Of a stretch of DNA of 5,876 bases, positions 1 through 5,278 are shown in pieces. Source of the DNA: Bacillota bacterium (GTDB lineage: Bacteria > Bacillota > Clostridia > Christensenellales > CALWSW01); the NCBI GenBank assembly GCA_023402915.1, contig JAEYFO010000057.1:1-5876 (forward strand), read 5' to 3'. The notes under the pieces were generated by a model. It saw only the letters and a program-made list of their open reading frames with translations. It did not search any database and was not told where the DNA came from. Every line of letters begins with the position of its first letter. Within the stretch, counting starts at the first letter, position 1. Position numbers and translations under genes: made by a program.

Positions 1-719
1 TGGAAATGCTGCAAATTTACGCCAGGATCCACGGCGAATTTGGCCCCAAAGACCCGGCAAAGGGCTGCATCCGCGTCGCGGGCGGCGAGCTGATGGTGGG
101 CTTTGCCTATGGAAACTTTTTCGGCGAGATCGAAAAGGTGGACGGCAAGGCCGCCGTGCAGGTCAACGCCATCTGCTGCGCCCGCGTGCCGCAGTGGCTC
201 AGCGAAAACGAAGTGGACATCGGCTTTGTGCAGGTGCTTGACCCCAAGTCGGACGGCGAGCAGGAAGTGGTGGGCCTGTTTGAAGAAACGCTCTGCCTGA
301 TGGCGTCGCCGGAGCATCCGCTTGCCTCCCGCAGCGAAGTGCGCCTTGCTGATCTGCATCAGCAGAATTTTTCCTATACCTATGAGGACTGCTGCTTCAC
401 GGATGAATTTCGCCGCAGGCTTCAGCTCAGCGGCGCACAGCCCGCGTCGGAGCTGTTTCTCGGCAGCATTTACGCCGTCATCAACACGGCCAAGGAAGAT
501 AAGCGCCTGTGCCTGATCCCCTACGTCTGCGTGCCCAAAGTGCAGCAAATGGGGCTGGTGAAGCTGGGCTGGGTGGATTCGTTCCAGATTTACGACGTGA
601 TCCTCCTGCAAAAGGGCGCGTACCACAGCAGCACGACCCATGCGCTCGTCCGCGGCGCAAAGGAGTATGCCGCCCGGTTGAAAAATCAAAAGGAGACGGA
701 GAACATCCGCCTGCTGTGA
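1..719 (+). CDS. LysR-family transcriptional regulator, C-terminal part (5' end outside window)
   Basis: The open frame enters from the window's left edge (first full codon at base 3) and ends at TGA 717-719. About 238 residues are visible. The first residues (EMLQIYARIHGEF) read as the end of the helical linker of LysR proteins, so the roughly 60-90 residue winged helix-turn-helix region must lie upstream; the ATG at base 6 is therefore probably internal. From about residue 24 (GGELMVGFAYG) the pattern fits the LysR effector-binding domain. It includes the first-lobe segment ending in NEVDIGFV, the FEETLCLMASPEHPLA segment typical of the crossover, and a second lobe with LCLIPYVCVPKVQQMGLVKL. 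LysR proteins bind DNA as tetramers and respond to small molecules; neither effector nor target can be told from here. The gene converges on the SorC regulator gene and ends just before a strong terminator. Family assignment is good, function unknown. Confidence 0.82.
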   Translation, partial: EMLQIYARIHGEFGPKDPAKGCIRVAGGELMVGFAYGNFFGEIEKVDGKAAVQVNAICCARVPQWLSENEVDIGFVQVLDPKSDGEQEVVGLFEETLCLMASPEHPLASRSEVRLADLHQQNFSYTYEDCCFTDEFRRRLQLSGAQPASELFLGSIYAVINTAKEDKRLCLIPYVCVPKVQQMGLVKLGWVDSFQIYDVILLQKGAYHSSTTHALVRGAKEYAARLKNQKETENIRLL

Positions 720-742
720 TCGAAAACAGTTTTTCAAAAAAG

Positions 743-773
743 AACAGCTCTGCAAAAAGCAGGGCTGTTTTTT
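743..773. terminator. Strong bidirectional intrinsic terminator after the LysR gene
   Basis: An 11-bp stem (AACAGCTCTGC with GCAGGGCTGTT, one G-T wobble) closes an AAAAA loop and is followed on the + strand by six T. Read on the - strand, the same stem is followed by CTTTTTT, so it can also stop transcription arriving from the convergent SorC-family gene. It lies 23 bases after the LysR stop codon. Confidence 0.88.
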
Positions 774-997
774 GGAAAGCGGGCGGTTTGAACGCAGTTC
801 TGTTTTGCTGGAAGCAAAGAGCCGCAGGCGTGGAGAAATGCATAAATGTAAAGAGAAACCGCACCTCGAAACGGGGTGCGGTTTTTCTGCATATTTTTTG
901 GCCGGTGATAAAAAACAGGGGGCGATAACGGCGCATTGGCAGAGCGCGAACGTTTGAAAAAGGCAGGCGGAGCAGTGGGTTCAGAAAGAATTCGCCC
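774..997. other. Convergent intergenic spacer, otherwise empty
   Basis: Apart from the hairpin at 856-886, I see nothing functional here. Short open frames crossing it have no ribosome binding site and run through the terminators. I found no promoter-like pair between the two terminators that would support a small RNA ending at 886. Confidence 0.5.
856..886. terminator. Second intrinsic terminator in the convergent spacer
   Basis: A 13-bp stem (AAACCGCACCTCG with CGGGGTGCGGTTT, one T-G wobble) has an AAA loop and a T5 run on the + strand. On the - strand the stem is followed by the weaker U-rich stretch CTCTTTACATTT. This is the first hairpin met by transcription leaving the SorC-family gene, and a backup for the LysR gene. 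Two terminators in tandem insulate the convergent pair. Confidence 0.82.
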
Positions 998-1927
998 TCA
1001 CAGCAGGCCGCAATCCAGCAGCCCCTGCGCGGTGGAACGGTTCGTCACCAGAATGCTCAAAAAGCCGCCCTGGGCCGCGCCGATGATGGAGTGGAGCTTG
1101 TGCGGGCCGTAGGCCACGCAGATGCGGACGGGAACGCGCTTGAGCTGCTCGGCCGTGATGCCCACAATGCGCTCGTCCAGCTCCGGATCGACCAGCTTGC
1201 CCTCCAGATCGATGAAATGCAGGCAGACGTTGCCCACGCAGCCCAGGCTGACCAGCCGCTCCAGCTCCTCTTCGCTCAGGTAACCGTCGCGGGTGAGGAT
1301 GTTGTCCTTGCTCCGGTGCAGCGCGCCCGCCGTGATGACGGCCATGTCCACGCCCGCAATGCGTTCGAGCATGGGCTGGAACTGTTCTTCGGCATAAATC
1401 AGCTTCTTGAGCTGCGGATTTTTCAAAATGGCCGGAATAAACAGGCCGTAGGGCTCGCCGCCGAACATCTGCGCAAAGCGGGTCGCCACTTCGTCCGGAC
1501 GGTATCCGGCGTGCTGGTAGGCGTTCAGGCCGCCCAGAAGCTGCACGATCTTGATGCCGCGGGGCGGAGCCTGCCGCTGCACCCGGCACAGCTGCGCCGT
1601 TGTGTGGCCAAAAGCAACGCCGATGCTGCATTCCGGCTCGATGCGGTTTTCCACATAATCCAGCGCCGCTTCGCTGATGCGCAGCTCGTCCTCGGAATCG
1701 ACGATGCGCACGGCATCCAGCCCCAGCTTTTTGCAAAGCGTCTCTTCCAGCTGCGCGCAGGACTCCGAATAGCCGTGGACGCGGATCTCGACGACGCCTT
1801 CTTCTTCGGCGCGCCGCAGGAGCCGCCCCACGCGCTGGCGGGACATCGCCATTTTTTCGGCGATCTCCTGCTGGTTGAGCTTTTGAATGTAATAGAGGTA
1901 GGCGGCGCGGATCAGCTCTTCTTTCAT
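998..1927 (-). CDS. SorC/DeoR-type sugar-responsive transcriptional regulator
   Basis: A 309-residue protein, the usual SorC-family length. The N-terminus (KEELIRAAYLYYIQKL, then NQQEIAEKMAMSRQRVGRLLRRAEEEGVVEIRV, about residues 18-50) is the SorC helix-turn-helix with its recognition helix. Residues from about 55 to the end form the sugar-binding domain, including GVAFGHTTAQL, VQLLGG, a PAILKNPQLKKLI stretch and the C-terminal KLHSIIGAAQGGFLSILVTNRSTAQGLL. The last segment normally reads LiTDexTA, so the acidic pair is replaced here by N-R. I chose ATG 1927 because the family begins just before this helix. The in-frame TTG 39 bases upstream has no ribosome binding site, although the site before the ATG is also weak (GAAAGCGAG). 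Family members bind DNA as oligomers and are released or activated by phosphorylated sugars. The gene lies downstream of the aldolase-dehydrogenase operon on the same strand, beyond a terminator, so it is probably transcribed separately. It is the natural candidate to bind the operator at 3868-3899 (inference). Confidence 0.88.
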   Translation of the reverse strand: MKEELIRAAYLYYIQKLNQQEIAEKMAMSRQRVGRLLRRAEEEGVVEIRVHGYSESCAQLEETLCKKLGLDAVRIVDSEDELRISEAALDYVENRIEPECSIGVAFGHTTAQLCRVQRQAPPRGIKIVQLLGGLNAYQHAGYRPDEVATRFAQMFGGEPYGLFIPAILKNPQLKKLIYAEEQFQPMLERIAGVDMAVITAGALHRSKDNILTRDGYLSEEELERLVSLGCVGNVCLHFIDLEGKLVDPELDERIVGITAEQLKRVPVRICVAYGPHKLHSIIGAAQGGFLSILVTNRSTAQGLLDCGLL

Positions 1928-1968
1928 GATGCTCGCTTTCTGTCTGTAAAAAGTTCTGTGTTTCAAAA

Positions 1969-1974
1969 ATTATG
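1969..1974 (-). promoter_or_regulatory. Possible -10 element of the SorC-family gene
   Basis: On the - strand, CATAAT matches five of six positions of the sigma-A -10 and would start transcription near 1962, about 35 bases before the ATG at 1927. No good -35 is present at a 16-18 base spacing (AGAGAA at 17). If this is the promoter it is weak or helped by an activator. A competing -10-like TATACT lies at 2095-2100, also with a poor -35 (TTTTCT). Confidence 0.33.
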
Positions 1975-1991
1975 CTTTTTTTGTGCGAAGA

Positions 1992-2009
1992 TTCTCTTTG
2001 CGCAGAGAA
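1992..2009. repeat. Short inverted repeat upstream of the SorC-family gene
   Basis: TTCTCT and AGAGAA form perfect 6-bp arms around the centre TTGCGC. The repeat lies where a -35 would be expected for the candidate promoter at 1969-1974, so it could be a protein-binding site. It has no U-tract and is not a terminator. Function unknown. Confidence 0.35.
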
Positions 2010-2057
2010 AACAGCACGGCGAAAATTTTTTGAAAAACAGGGAGGGCAGCCGAACCG

Positions 2058-2071
2058 TTTCTCCGGAGAAA
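2058..2071. repeat. Perfect 14-bp palindrome in the SorC leader region
   Basis: TTTCTCCGGAGAAA is its own reverse complement. It lies in the gene-free stretch 1928-2254, between the operon terminator and the SorC-family start. It could be an operator half-way between the two candidate -10 elements, or chance. No coding potential supports a gene here. Confidence 0.35.
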
Positions 2072-2111
2072 AACGACGAAGCGGCCTGTTGTTCAGTATA
2101 CCACAGCGACG

Positions 2112-2154
2112 AAAAAAAGAAAAACCGGGCTTCGCGTAAACAAAGCCCGGCTTT
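2112..2154 (-). terminator. Intrinsic terminator of the aldolase-dehydrogenase operon
   Basis: On the - strand, AAAGCCGGGCTT pairs with AAGCCCGGTTTT (12 bp, one G-T wobble) around a 10-base loop. It is followed by a long U-tract (TTTTTCTTTTTTT, 2124 down to 2112). It lies about 100 bases after the dehydrogenase stop codon and separates that operon from the SorC-family gene. The stretch 2155-2254 between stop codon and hairpin holds no gene that I can support. Confidence 0.88.
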
Positions 2155-2254
2155 CACGAAGGGGAAGTATATGGGTACCACAGATGTTTCTATCCGCAGC
2201 CAGGACGTTGCCCCGTGCCCGTTATGCAGAAGGAGGCAGAGGCGCGCGCCCGGC

Positions 2255-3022
2255 TCAGGAACCGTACATGTACTTTCCGCCGTTGACGTGCAGTGTCGTC
2301 CCTGTCATATACCCGGATTCGCTGGAGGCAAGGAACAGGGCGGCGTTCGCCATGTCGGAAGGCTGTGCGATCCGGCCGAGCGGTATGGCTTTTTCGTGCG
2401 CTTCTTTGTCCTTGACCTTGCCGTCTCCCGCATCGGTGATGGGGGTCTCCGTCAGGCCGGGGCAAATGGTGTTGACACGAATGTTATCCTTGGCCCATGC
2501 GCCCGCCGCATGCTTGGACATGCCGATGGCCGCCGCCTTGGATGCGGTATAGGCAATGTTGGCAAAGCCGCTGCCGCTGAGCGCCGTGGAAGAGGAAAAC
2601 TGCACGATGCTGCCGCCGCTGCTGGCTTTGAGATAGGGATACGCTTCGCGCAGGCAGAAGAAATAGCCCGACGCGTTGACGTTCATTACCTTTGCCCAAT
2701 CCTCGTCGGAGGTATTCTCGATGGGCTTGTAGTTGATGATGGCGGCGCAGTTGACGAGAATGGTCAGCTTGCCGAAGGCTTCGTAGGCTTTGCGCATGGC
2801 CGCGGCCACCTGCTTGGAGTCGGACTGATCCATGGCGATGGCGATCGCCTTGCCGCCGTGGGCGGTGATGGTGGCGGCGGTGGTCGAGGCGGCTTCTTCA
2901 TTCACGTCGAGACAGGCGATGCTCGCGCCTTCGCGCGCAAACGTCAGGGCGATCTGGCGGCCGATGCCGCTGCCCGCGCCGGTCACAGCGGCCACAGCGC
3001 CTTCTAAGCGCAGGTCACTCAT
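2255..3022 (-). CDS. Short-chain dehydrogenase/reductase (classical SDR, probably NAD(H)-dependent)
   Basis: A 255-residue classical SDR, the usual length. The Rossmann glycine motif TGAGSGIG is at residues 14-21. D39 at the end of the second strand (ACLDVN) is the position that usually selects NAD(H) over NADP(H). NCAA at 91-94 is the structural NNAG motif. The catalytic set is N116, S145, Y158 and K162 (YTASK). ICPGLTETP at about 188-196 is the usual PG motif, and the C-terminus ends LHVNGGKYMYGS. The start at 3022 is clear: AAAGGAGG lies eight bases before the ATG. The gene follows the aldolase gene by 71 bases on the same strand and precedes the terminator at 2112-2154, so the two are co-transcribed. 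The substrate cannot be read from the sequence. Sugar acids, sugar alcohols or deoxy sugars oxidised before or after aldol cleavage are reasonable guesses (inference). Sugar-type SDRs such as KduD share this general architecture, so a specific name would be unsafe. Confidence 0.93.
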   Translation of the reverse strand: MSDLRLEGAVAAVTGAGSGIGRQIALTFAREGASIACLDVNEEAASTTAATITAHGGKAIAIAMDQSDSKQVAAAMRKAYEAFGKLTILVNCAAIINYKPIENTSDEDWAKVMNVNASGYFFCLREAYPYLKASSGGSIVQFSSSTALSGSGFANIAYTASKAAAIGMSKHAAGAWAKDNIRVNTICPGLTETPITDAGDGKVKDKEAHEKAIPLGRIAQPSDMANAALFLASSESGYMTGTTLHVNGGKYMYGS

Positions 3023-3030
3023 GAGAACTA

Positions 3031-3038
3031 CCTCCTTT
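3031..3038 (-). promoter_or_regulatory. Strong ribosome binding site of the dehydrogenase gene
   Basis: AAAGGAGG on the - strand lies eight bases before ATG 3022 and fixes that start. It follows directly after the intercistronic hairpin, so the second gene has independent, strong translation initiation rather than relying on coupling. Confidence 0.85.
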
Positions 3039-3053
3039 GATTGGAATGTTTGG

Positions 3054-3088
3054 AAACGATTCCGCCGAGGAAGCCGGAAGAATCGTTT
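3054..3088 (-). repeat. Intercistronic hairpin between aldolase and dehydrogenase genes
   Basis: AAACGATTC and GAATCGTTT form perfect 9-bp arms. The stem extends inward through a wobble and one mismatch to CCG/CGG, leaving a 7-base loop. It begins five bases after the aldolase stop codon and ends 15 bases before the dehydrogenase ribosome binding site. No U-tract follows on either strand, so it is not a normal terminator. In such positions, hairpins often protect the upstream message or mark a processing site, giving unequal expression of the two genes (inference). A protein-binding palindrome is the alternative. Confidence 0.65.
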
Positions 3089-3093
3089 GATGT

Positions 3094-3816
3094 TTACAGG
3101 GAGTAAGCGGGGACAAGGCCGATGGCGCGCATATCGTCGAGCGCATCGATGATCTCGGGAGCAGCGCGGGTACCGATCAGGTCCGCGCCCGCCAGGATAA
3201 ACGCATAAGCGTTCTGCGGACGGGGGAACTTGACGCCGGAGACCTTCAGCTTGACGGACGTGCCCTTGCAGGCTTCCTTGGCCACGAGGAACTGCTTCAT
3301 GGAAGGGCCTTCAAACTGGCCGCTGGCGGTTTTCATGTAGTCGATGCCCGTTTCGATGAGCAGTTCGCAGGCGACCTTGATGTCGTCGTCCGTCAGGAAG
3401 CACATTTCCAGAATGCCCTTGGTCAGCGCGTCGCCCGCAGCGCCCTTGAAGCGCTTGAGCTCGTCGCGCACCACGTCCAGCTTGCGGTCGCGCAGAGCGC
3501 CCACGTTCAGACACATGTCAACGGCCTTTGCGCCCAGCGCGATGGCTTCCTTCGTTTCGAATTCCTTCGTGGCGGGTGTGCCGGAGCCCCAGGCGAAGTT
3601 GATGGCAGCGGCGGGCAGCACGTCCGAACCGGCCAGCTCTTCCACGACGGCGGGGAGCCAGAAGGGGCTGGAGACATACATGGCGGCGCAGTTGTACTTC
3701 ACGGCTTCGCGGGCGCCGTCGCGCACTTTCTGCTCGTTGGAATCCTTGGGAAGGATGGCGTAGTCAAAAAGTTTGCCAGCGTCCTTTTTCGTCAGCTTGG
3801 AAAGATCAACAGACAT
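3094..3816 (-). CDS. DeoC-family class I aldolase (deoxyribose-phosphate aldolase-like)
   Basis: A 240-residue TIM-barrel aldolase related to deoxyribose-phosphate aldolase, which splits 2-deoxyribose 5-phosphate into glyceraldehyde 3-phosphate and acetaldehyde. Visible family marks are LFDYAILPKDS (16-26, for the usual iDHTLL), AVDMCLNVGAL (98-108; D100 matches the proton-shuttle aspartate), DYMKTASGQ (159-167; K162 is the expected Schiff-base lysine) and LKVSG (190-194; K191 the second active-site lysine). It departs from canonical enzymes where phosphate is held: after KVSG comes VKF instead of GI/VR, and the C-terminal GTSS-type motif is GTRA (215-218). The usual VCVNP strand is MYVSS. 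The substrate may therefore not be deoxyribose 5-phosphate, and I give no deoC symbol. ATG 3816 is chosen for its AGGAGG six bases upstream; an upstream in-frame start would add an untypical arginine-rich tail. It is the first gene of the operon, with its own consensus promoter and operator. Confidence 0.88.
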   Translation of the reverse strand: MSVDLSKLTKKDAGKLFDYAILPKDSNEQKVRDGAREAVKYNCAAMYVSSPFWLPAVVEELAGSDVLPAAAINFAWGSGTPATKEFETKEAIALGAKAVDMCLNVGALRDRKLDVVRDELKRFKGAAGDALTKGILEMCFLTDDDIKVACELLIETGIDYMKTASGQFEGPSMKQFLVAKEACKGTSVKLKVSGVKFPRPQNAYAFILAGADLIGTRAAPEIIDALDDMRAIGLVPAYSL

Positions 3817-3867
3817 GGGGAACCTCCTGAAACCGGTGCGGCTGCACACCTGGATTTGATTGTGTTA

Positions 3868-3899
3868 ATAACATTTGCTCTTTAAGGTTCAAATGTTAT
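3868..3899. promoter_or_regulatory. 32-bp dyad operator at the aldolase operon start site
   Basis: ATAACATTTG and CAAATGTTAT are perfect 10-bp inverted arms separated by 12 bases, and the centre is itself partly symmetric (TTAA in the middle, flanked by a matching C/G pair). The - strand promoter -10 is at 3906-3911, so transcription should start at about 3899 and the dyad covers about +1 to +32. This is a classic position for a repressor that blocks initiation or early elongation. A smaller palindrome (TGTTAATAACA, 3863-3873) overlaps the downstream arm. SorC-family proteins often use long AT-rich palindromes, and such a regulator is encoded about 2 kb away (998-1927). That pairing is inference. 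An mRNA hairpin is possible too, but the central 12-base gap and lack of a U-tract make a terminator unlikely. Confidence 0.72.
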
Positions 3900-3905
3900 G
3901 GTTTA

Positions 3906-3934
3906 ATTATATGTGTGATGAGAATTTATGTCAA
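3906..3934 (-). promoter_or_regulatory. Consensus sigma-A promoter of the aldolase-dehydrogenase operon
   Basis: On the - strand, TTGACA (3934-3929) and TATAAT (3911-3906) are both perfect and are separated by exactly 17 bases. Transcription should begin near 3899, giving a leader of about 83 bases before ATG 3816. Such a strong promoter is normally held by a repressor, in keeping with the dyad placed directly after it. Confidence 0.93.
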
Positions 3935-3961
3935 GCGTATTTTCATAAAATTTTTTCGGAT

Positions 3962-3990
3962 TTGCGAAGAAAACGAAGTTTTGTTATAGT
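3962..3990 (+). promoter_or_regulatory. Promoter of the pyroglutamyl-peptidase gene
   Basis: TTGCGA (3962-3967) and TATAGT (3985-3990) are separated by 17 bases and match four and five of six sigma-A consensus positions. The start would be near 3997, leaving about 28 bases before ATG 4025. It is back to back with the aldolase promoter, with 27 bases between the two -35 boxes. A short dyad (TTTTTTCG with CGAAGAAA, 3951-3972) overlaps its -35. Confidence 0.7.
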
Positions 3991-4024
3991 GATACGAAGA
4001 AAAAAGATGCAGGGAGGAACTGTG

Positions 4025-4654
4025 ATGAAACTTCTGGTGACGGGATTTGAGCCGATGCGGCCCATGTATGAGATCAACCCTTCGTGGGAAGCGGTAAAAT
4101 TACTGCCGGAGGAGATCGAGGGGGCGGCTGTGGTGAAGGCCTGCCTGCCGGTGGCCTATGGCCGTGCGGATCGGCTGTTGGAAGCGCTGCTGGAGCGGGA
4201 AAAACCGGCGGCGCTGCTTTGCGTGGGCCAAAGCGGCAACAACCGCGGCCTTCAGGTGGAGCGGGTCGGGATCAATCTGGACGATTTCCGCGTGGCAGAT
4301 AACGACGGAAACCTTCGAAAGGACGAACCGATCGTGCCGGGCGGCCCGGACGCCTATTTTGTCAACCTGCCCGTCCGGCAGATGGTGGAGGCCATCCGGG
4401 CGCAGGGCATTCCGGCGGAGCTGTCCTGTTCGGCGGGAACGCATCTTTGCAACCATGTGACCTATCTGGCGCGCCATTTGGAAGCGGCGAAATTCCCCGG
4501 TTTGCGCAGCGGCTTTGTCCATGTGCCCCTGGCCCGGAGCCAGTGCATGGAAAACAGCCGCAGCTTTTTCATGGAGCCGTCCGTGTCGGCGGAAGGTGTC
4601 CGCGCCGCCCTCACAGCGATCGTTTCTGCGCTGCACAGCGACGGGATTTTTTGA
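4025..4654 (+). CDS. pcp: Pyroglutamyl-peptidase I (pyrrolidone-carboxylate peptidase)
   Basis: A 209-residue cytoplasmic cysteine peptidase of family C15, close to the usual 200-220 residues. It removes N-terminal pyroglutamate from peptides. The catalytic triad can be placed as E79 (LQVERVGIN, 76-84), C142 (CSAGTHLCN, 135-143) and H166 (GFVHVPL, 163-169). Other family marks are LVTGFEP (4-10), NPSWEAV (18-24), LPVAYG (41-46) and GGPDAYFVNLPV (106-117). One oddity is that the usual GFxPFGG reads GFEPMRPM, so the second pocket phenylalanine (F16 of the human enzyme) is methionine 11. ATG 4025 is chosen because GGGAGG lies seven bases upstream and the promoter sits just before it; the longer open frame upstream runs through the promoter. 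It is divergent from the aldolase operon, probably monocistronic, and followed by a terminator. Family assignment is firm; substrate range may be changed by the pocket substitution (inference). Confidence 0.95.
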   Translation: MKLLVTGFEPMRPMYEINPSWEAVKLLPEEIEGAAVVKACLPVAYGRADRLLEALLEREKPAALLCVGQSGNNRGLQVERVGINLDDFRVADNDGNLRKDEPIVPGGPDAYFVNLPVRQMVEAIRAQGIPAELSCSAGTHLCNHVTYLARHLEAAKFPGLRSGFVHVPLARSQCMENSRSFFMEPSVSAEGVRAALTAIVSALHSDGIF

Positions 4655-4662
4655 AAAAACAT

Positions 4663-4694
4663 AAAAAGCAGCCTCCGAATGTGGGGGCTGCTTT
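4663..4694. terminator. Bidirectional terminator between pcp and the HD-domain gene
   Basis: AAAGCAGCCTCC pairs with GGGGGCTGCTTT (12 bp, one T-G wobble) around GAATGT. On the - strand it is followed by TTTTTATGTTTTTT, a good U-tract for the HD-domain gene ending at 4721. On the + strand the tail is only TTT, so it is a weaker stop for pcp. It starts nine bases after the pcp stop codon. Confidence 0.85.
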
Positions 4695-4720
4695 GCTGAC
4701 GGCGGACAAAAATGGCAGAA

Positions 4721-5227
4721 TCACAGGCCGAATTGCAGATGAAACAGGCGCTTTCCGCTTTCTGTCCGGAAAATATTCTGATAGGCGGCCTGGACGGCCT
4801 CTTCGGAAGCGGCAGATTCATACAGATTGACGAGAAAATCCGCTTCCACAAGAATTTGATGGTCCAGTCCGTCCATGTTCTGATAGGTGTGGTGGTGGCC
4901 GACCAGATAGCACACCCGCTCGATCACGTCCGGCGCATAGCCGAGCGAACCGAGCATTCCCCGGGCGGCGGCGGGGCCTTCCTGTTCCTGAAGCTTGCCG
5001 TTGTGGAAACCGTATTTCCGTTCGCTGACGCGAATGCCGATGTCGTGGACAATGGCGGCGGTCTCCAGAAGGTTCTGAAGGGCGGGATCCAGCCCTTCGA
5101 GCCTGCCGATGGTCTGGGCAAAGGCATAGACCTTCAAAAAGTGCTGGATGCGTTTGGGGTCGCCGTCGTTATGGGCGATCATTGCCTCGATCAGGCGCGC
5201 CTGCGCTGCTGCAACATGGGGTTCCAT
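4721..5227 (-). CDS. HD-domain metal-dependent phosphohydrolase
   Basis: A 168-residue protein consisting essentially of one HD domain. The metal-binding pattern is visible as H29 (RIQHFLKVYAFA), the H61-D62 pair (AAIVHDIGI), a histidine cluster H111-H113 (LVGHHHTY) and D130 (ILVEADFLVNLYE). HD proteins hydrolyse phosphate esters, often of nucleotides; the substrate here is unknown. A KYGFHNGKLQEQEGPAAARGML segment lies between HD and the histidine cluster, as in small stand-alone HD proteins related to YedJ-type hydrolases. ATG 5227 is chosen because AAAGGAG lies eight bases upstream and a good promoter precedes it; the longer frame extending to 5779 crosses the promoter and overlaps ftsK in antisense. 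It is divergent from ftsK and convergent with pcp, so probably transcribed alone. Confidence 0.9.
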   Translation of the reverse strand: MEPHVAAAQARLIEAMIAHNDGDPKRIQHFLKVYAFAQTIGRLEGLDPALQNLLETAAIVHDIGIRVSERKYGFHNGKLQEQEGPAAARGMLGSLGYAPDVIERVCYLVGHHHTYQNMDGLDHQILVEADFLVNLYESAASEEAVQAAYQNIFRTESGKRLFHLQFGL

Positions 5228-5242
5228 CAAAAAAGCTCCTTT

Positions 5243-5278
5243 CGCCGGGTGTTTTTCCCAGTATAGAAAATCCCGGCG
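5243..5278. repeat. Inverted repeat centred on the HD gene promoter -10
   Basis: CGCCGGG (5243-5249) and CCCGGCG (5272-5278) are perfect 7-bp arms with a 22-base gap. The centre of symmetry falls at the edge of the -10 (5260-5265). The inner flanks keep partial symmetry (a T-rich side against an AAAA side). A bound dimer here would cover the -10 and the start site, so an operator is possible. In a GC-rich genome chance is also possible. Confidence 0.4.

Noticed and set aside
774..886. A small RNA ending at the second + strand terminator
   Set aside because: TTGAAC near 787 has no -10 at a suitable distance, and no other promoter pair is visible. The hairpin is better explained as a terminator for the convergent genes.
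481..936. A 151-codon open frame on the - strand over the LysR 3' end
   Set aside because: It crosses both terminators and overlaps the LysR coding frame; the translation matches no recognisable family.
1963..2181. A 72-codon - strand frame between the dehydrogenase and the SorC-family gene
   Set aside because: It spans the terminator stem and U-tract, which accounts for its phenylalanine-rich stretch, and has no ribosome binding site.
1091..3007. A 638-codon open frame on the + strand
   Set aside because: It lies antisense to the SorC-family gene and the dehydrogenase, both of which have full family motifs. It also reads through the operon terminator and has an alanine-, histidine- and glycine-rich composition typical of a GC-rich shadow frame.
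3817..3899. A riboswitch in the 83-base aldolase leader
   Set aside because: The main structure is the operator-like dyad at the very 5' end. There is no terminator or anti-terminator pair and no known riboswitch core that I recognise.
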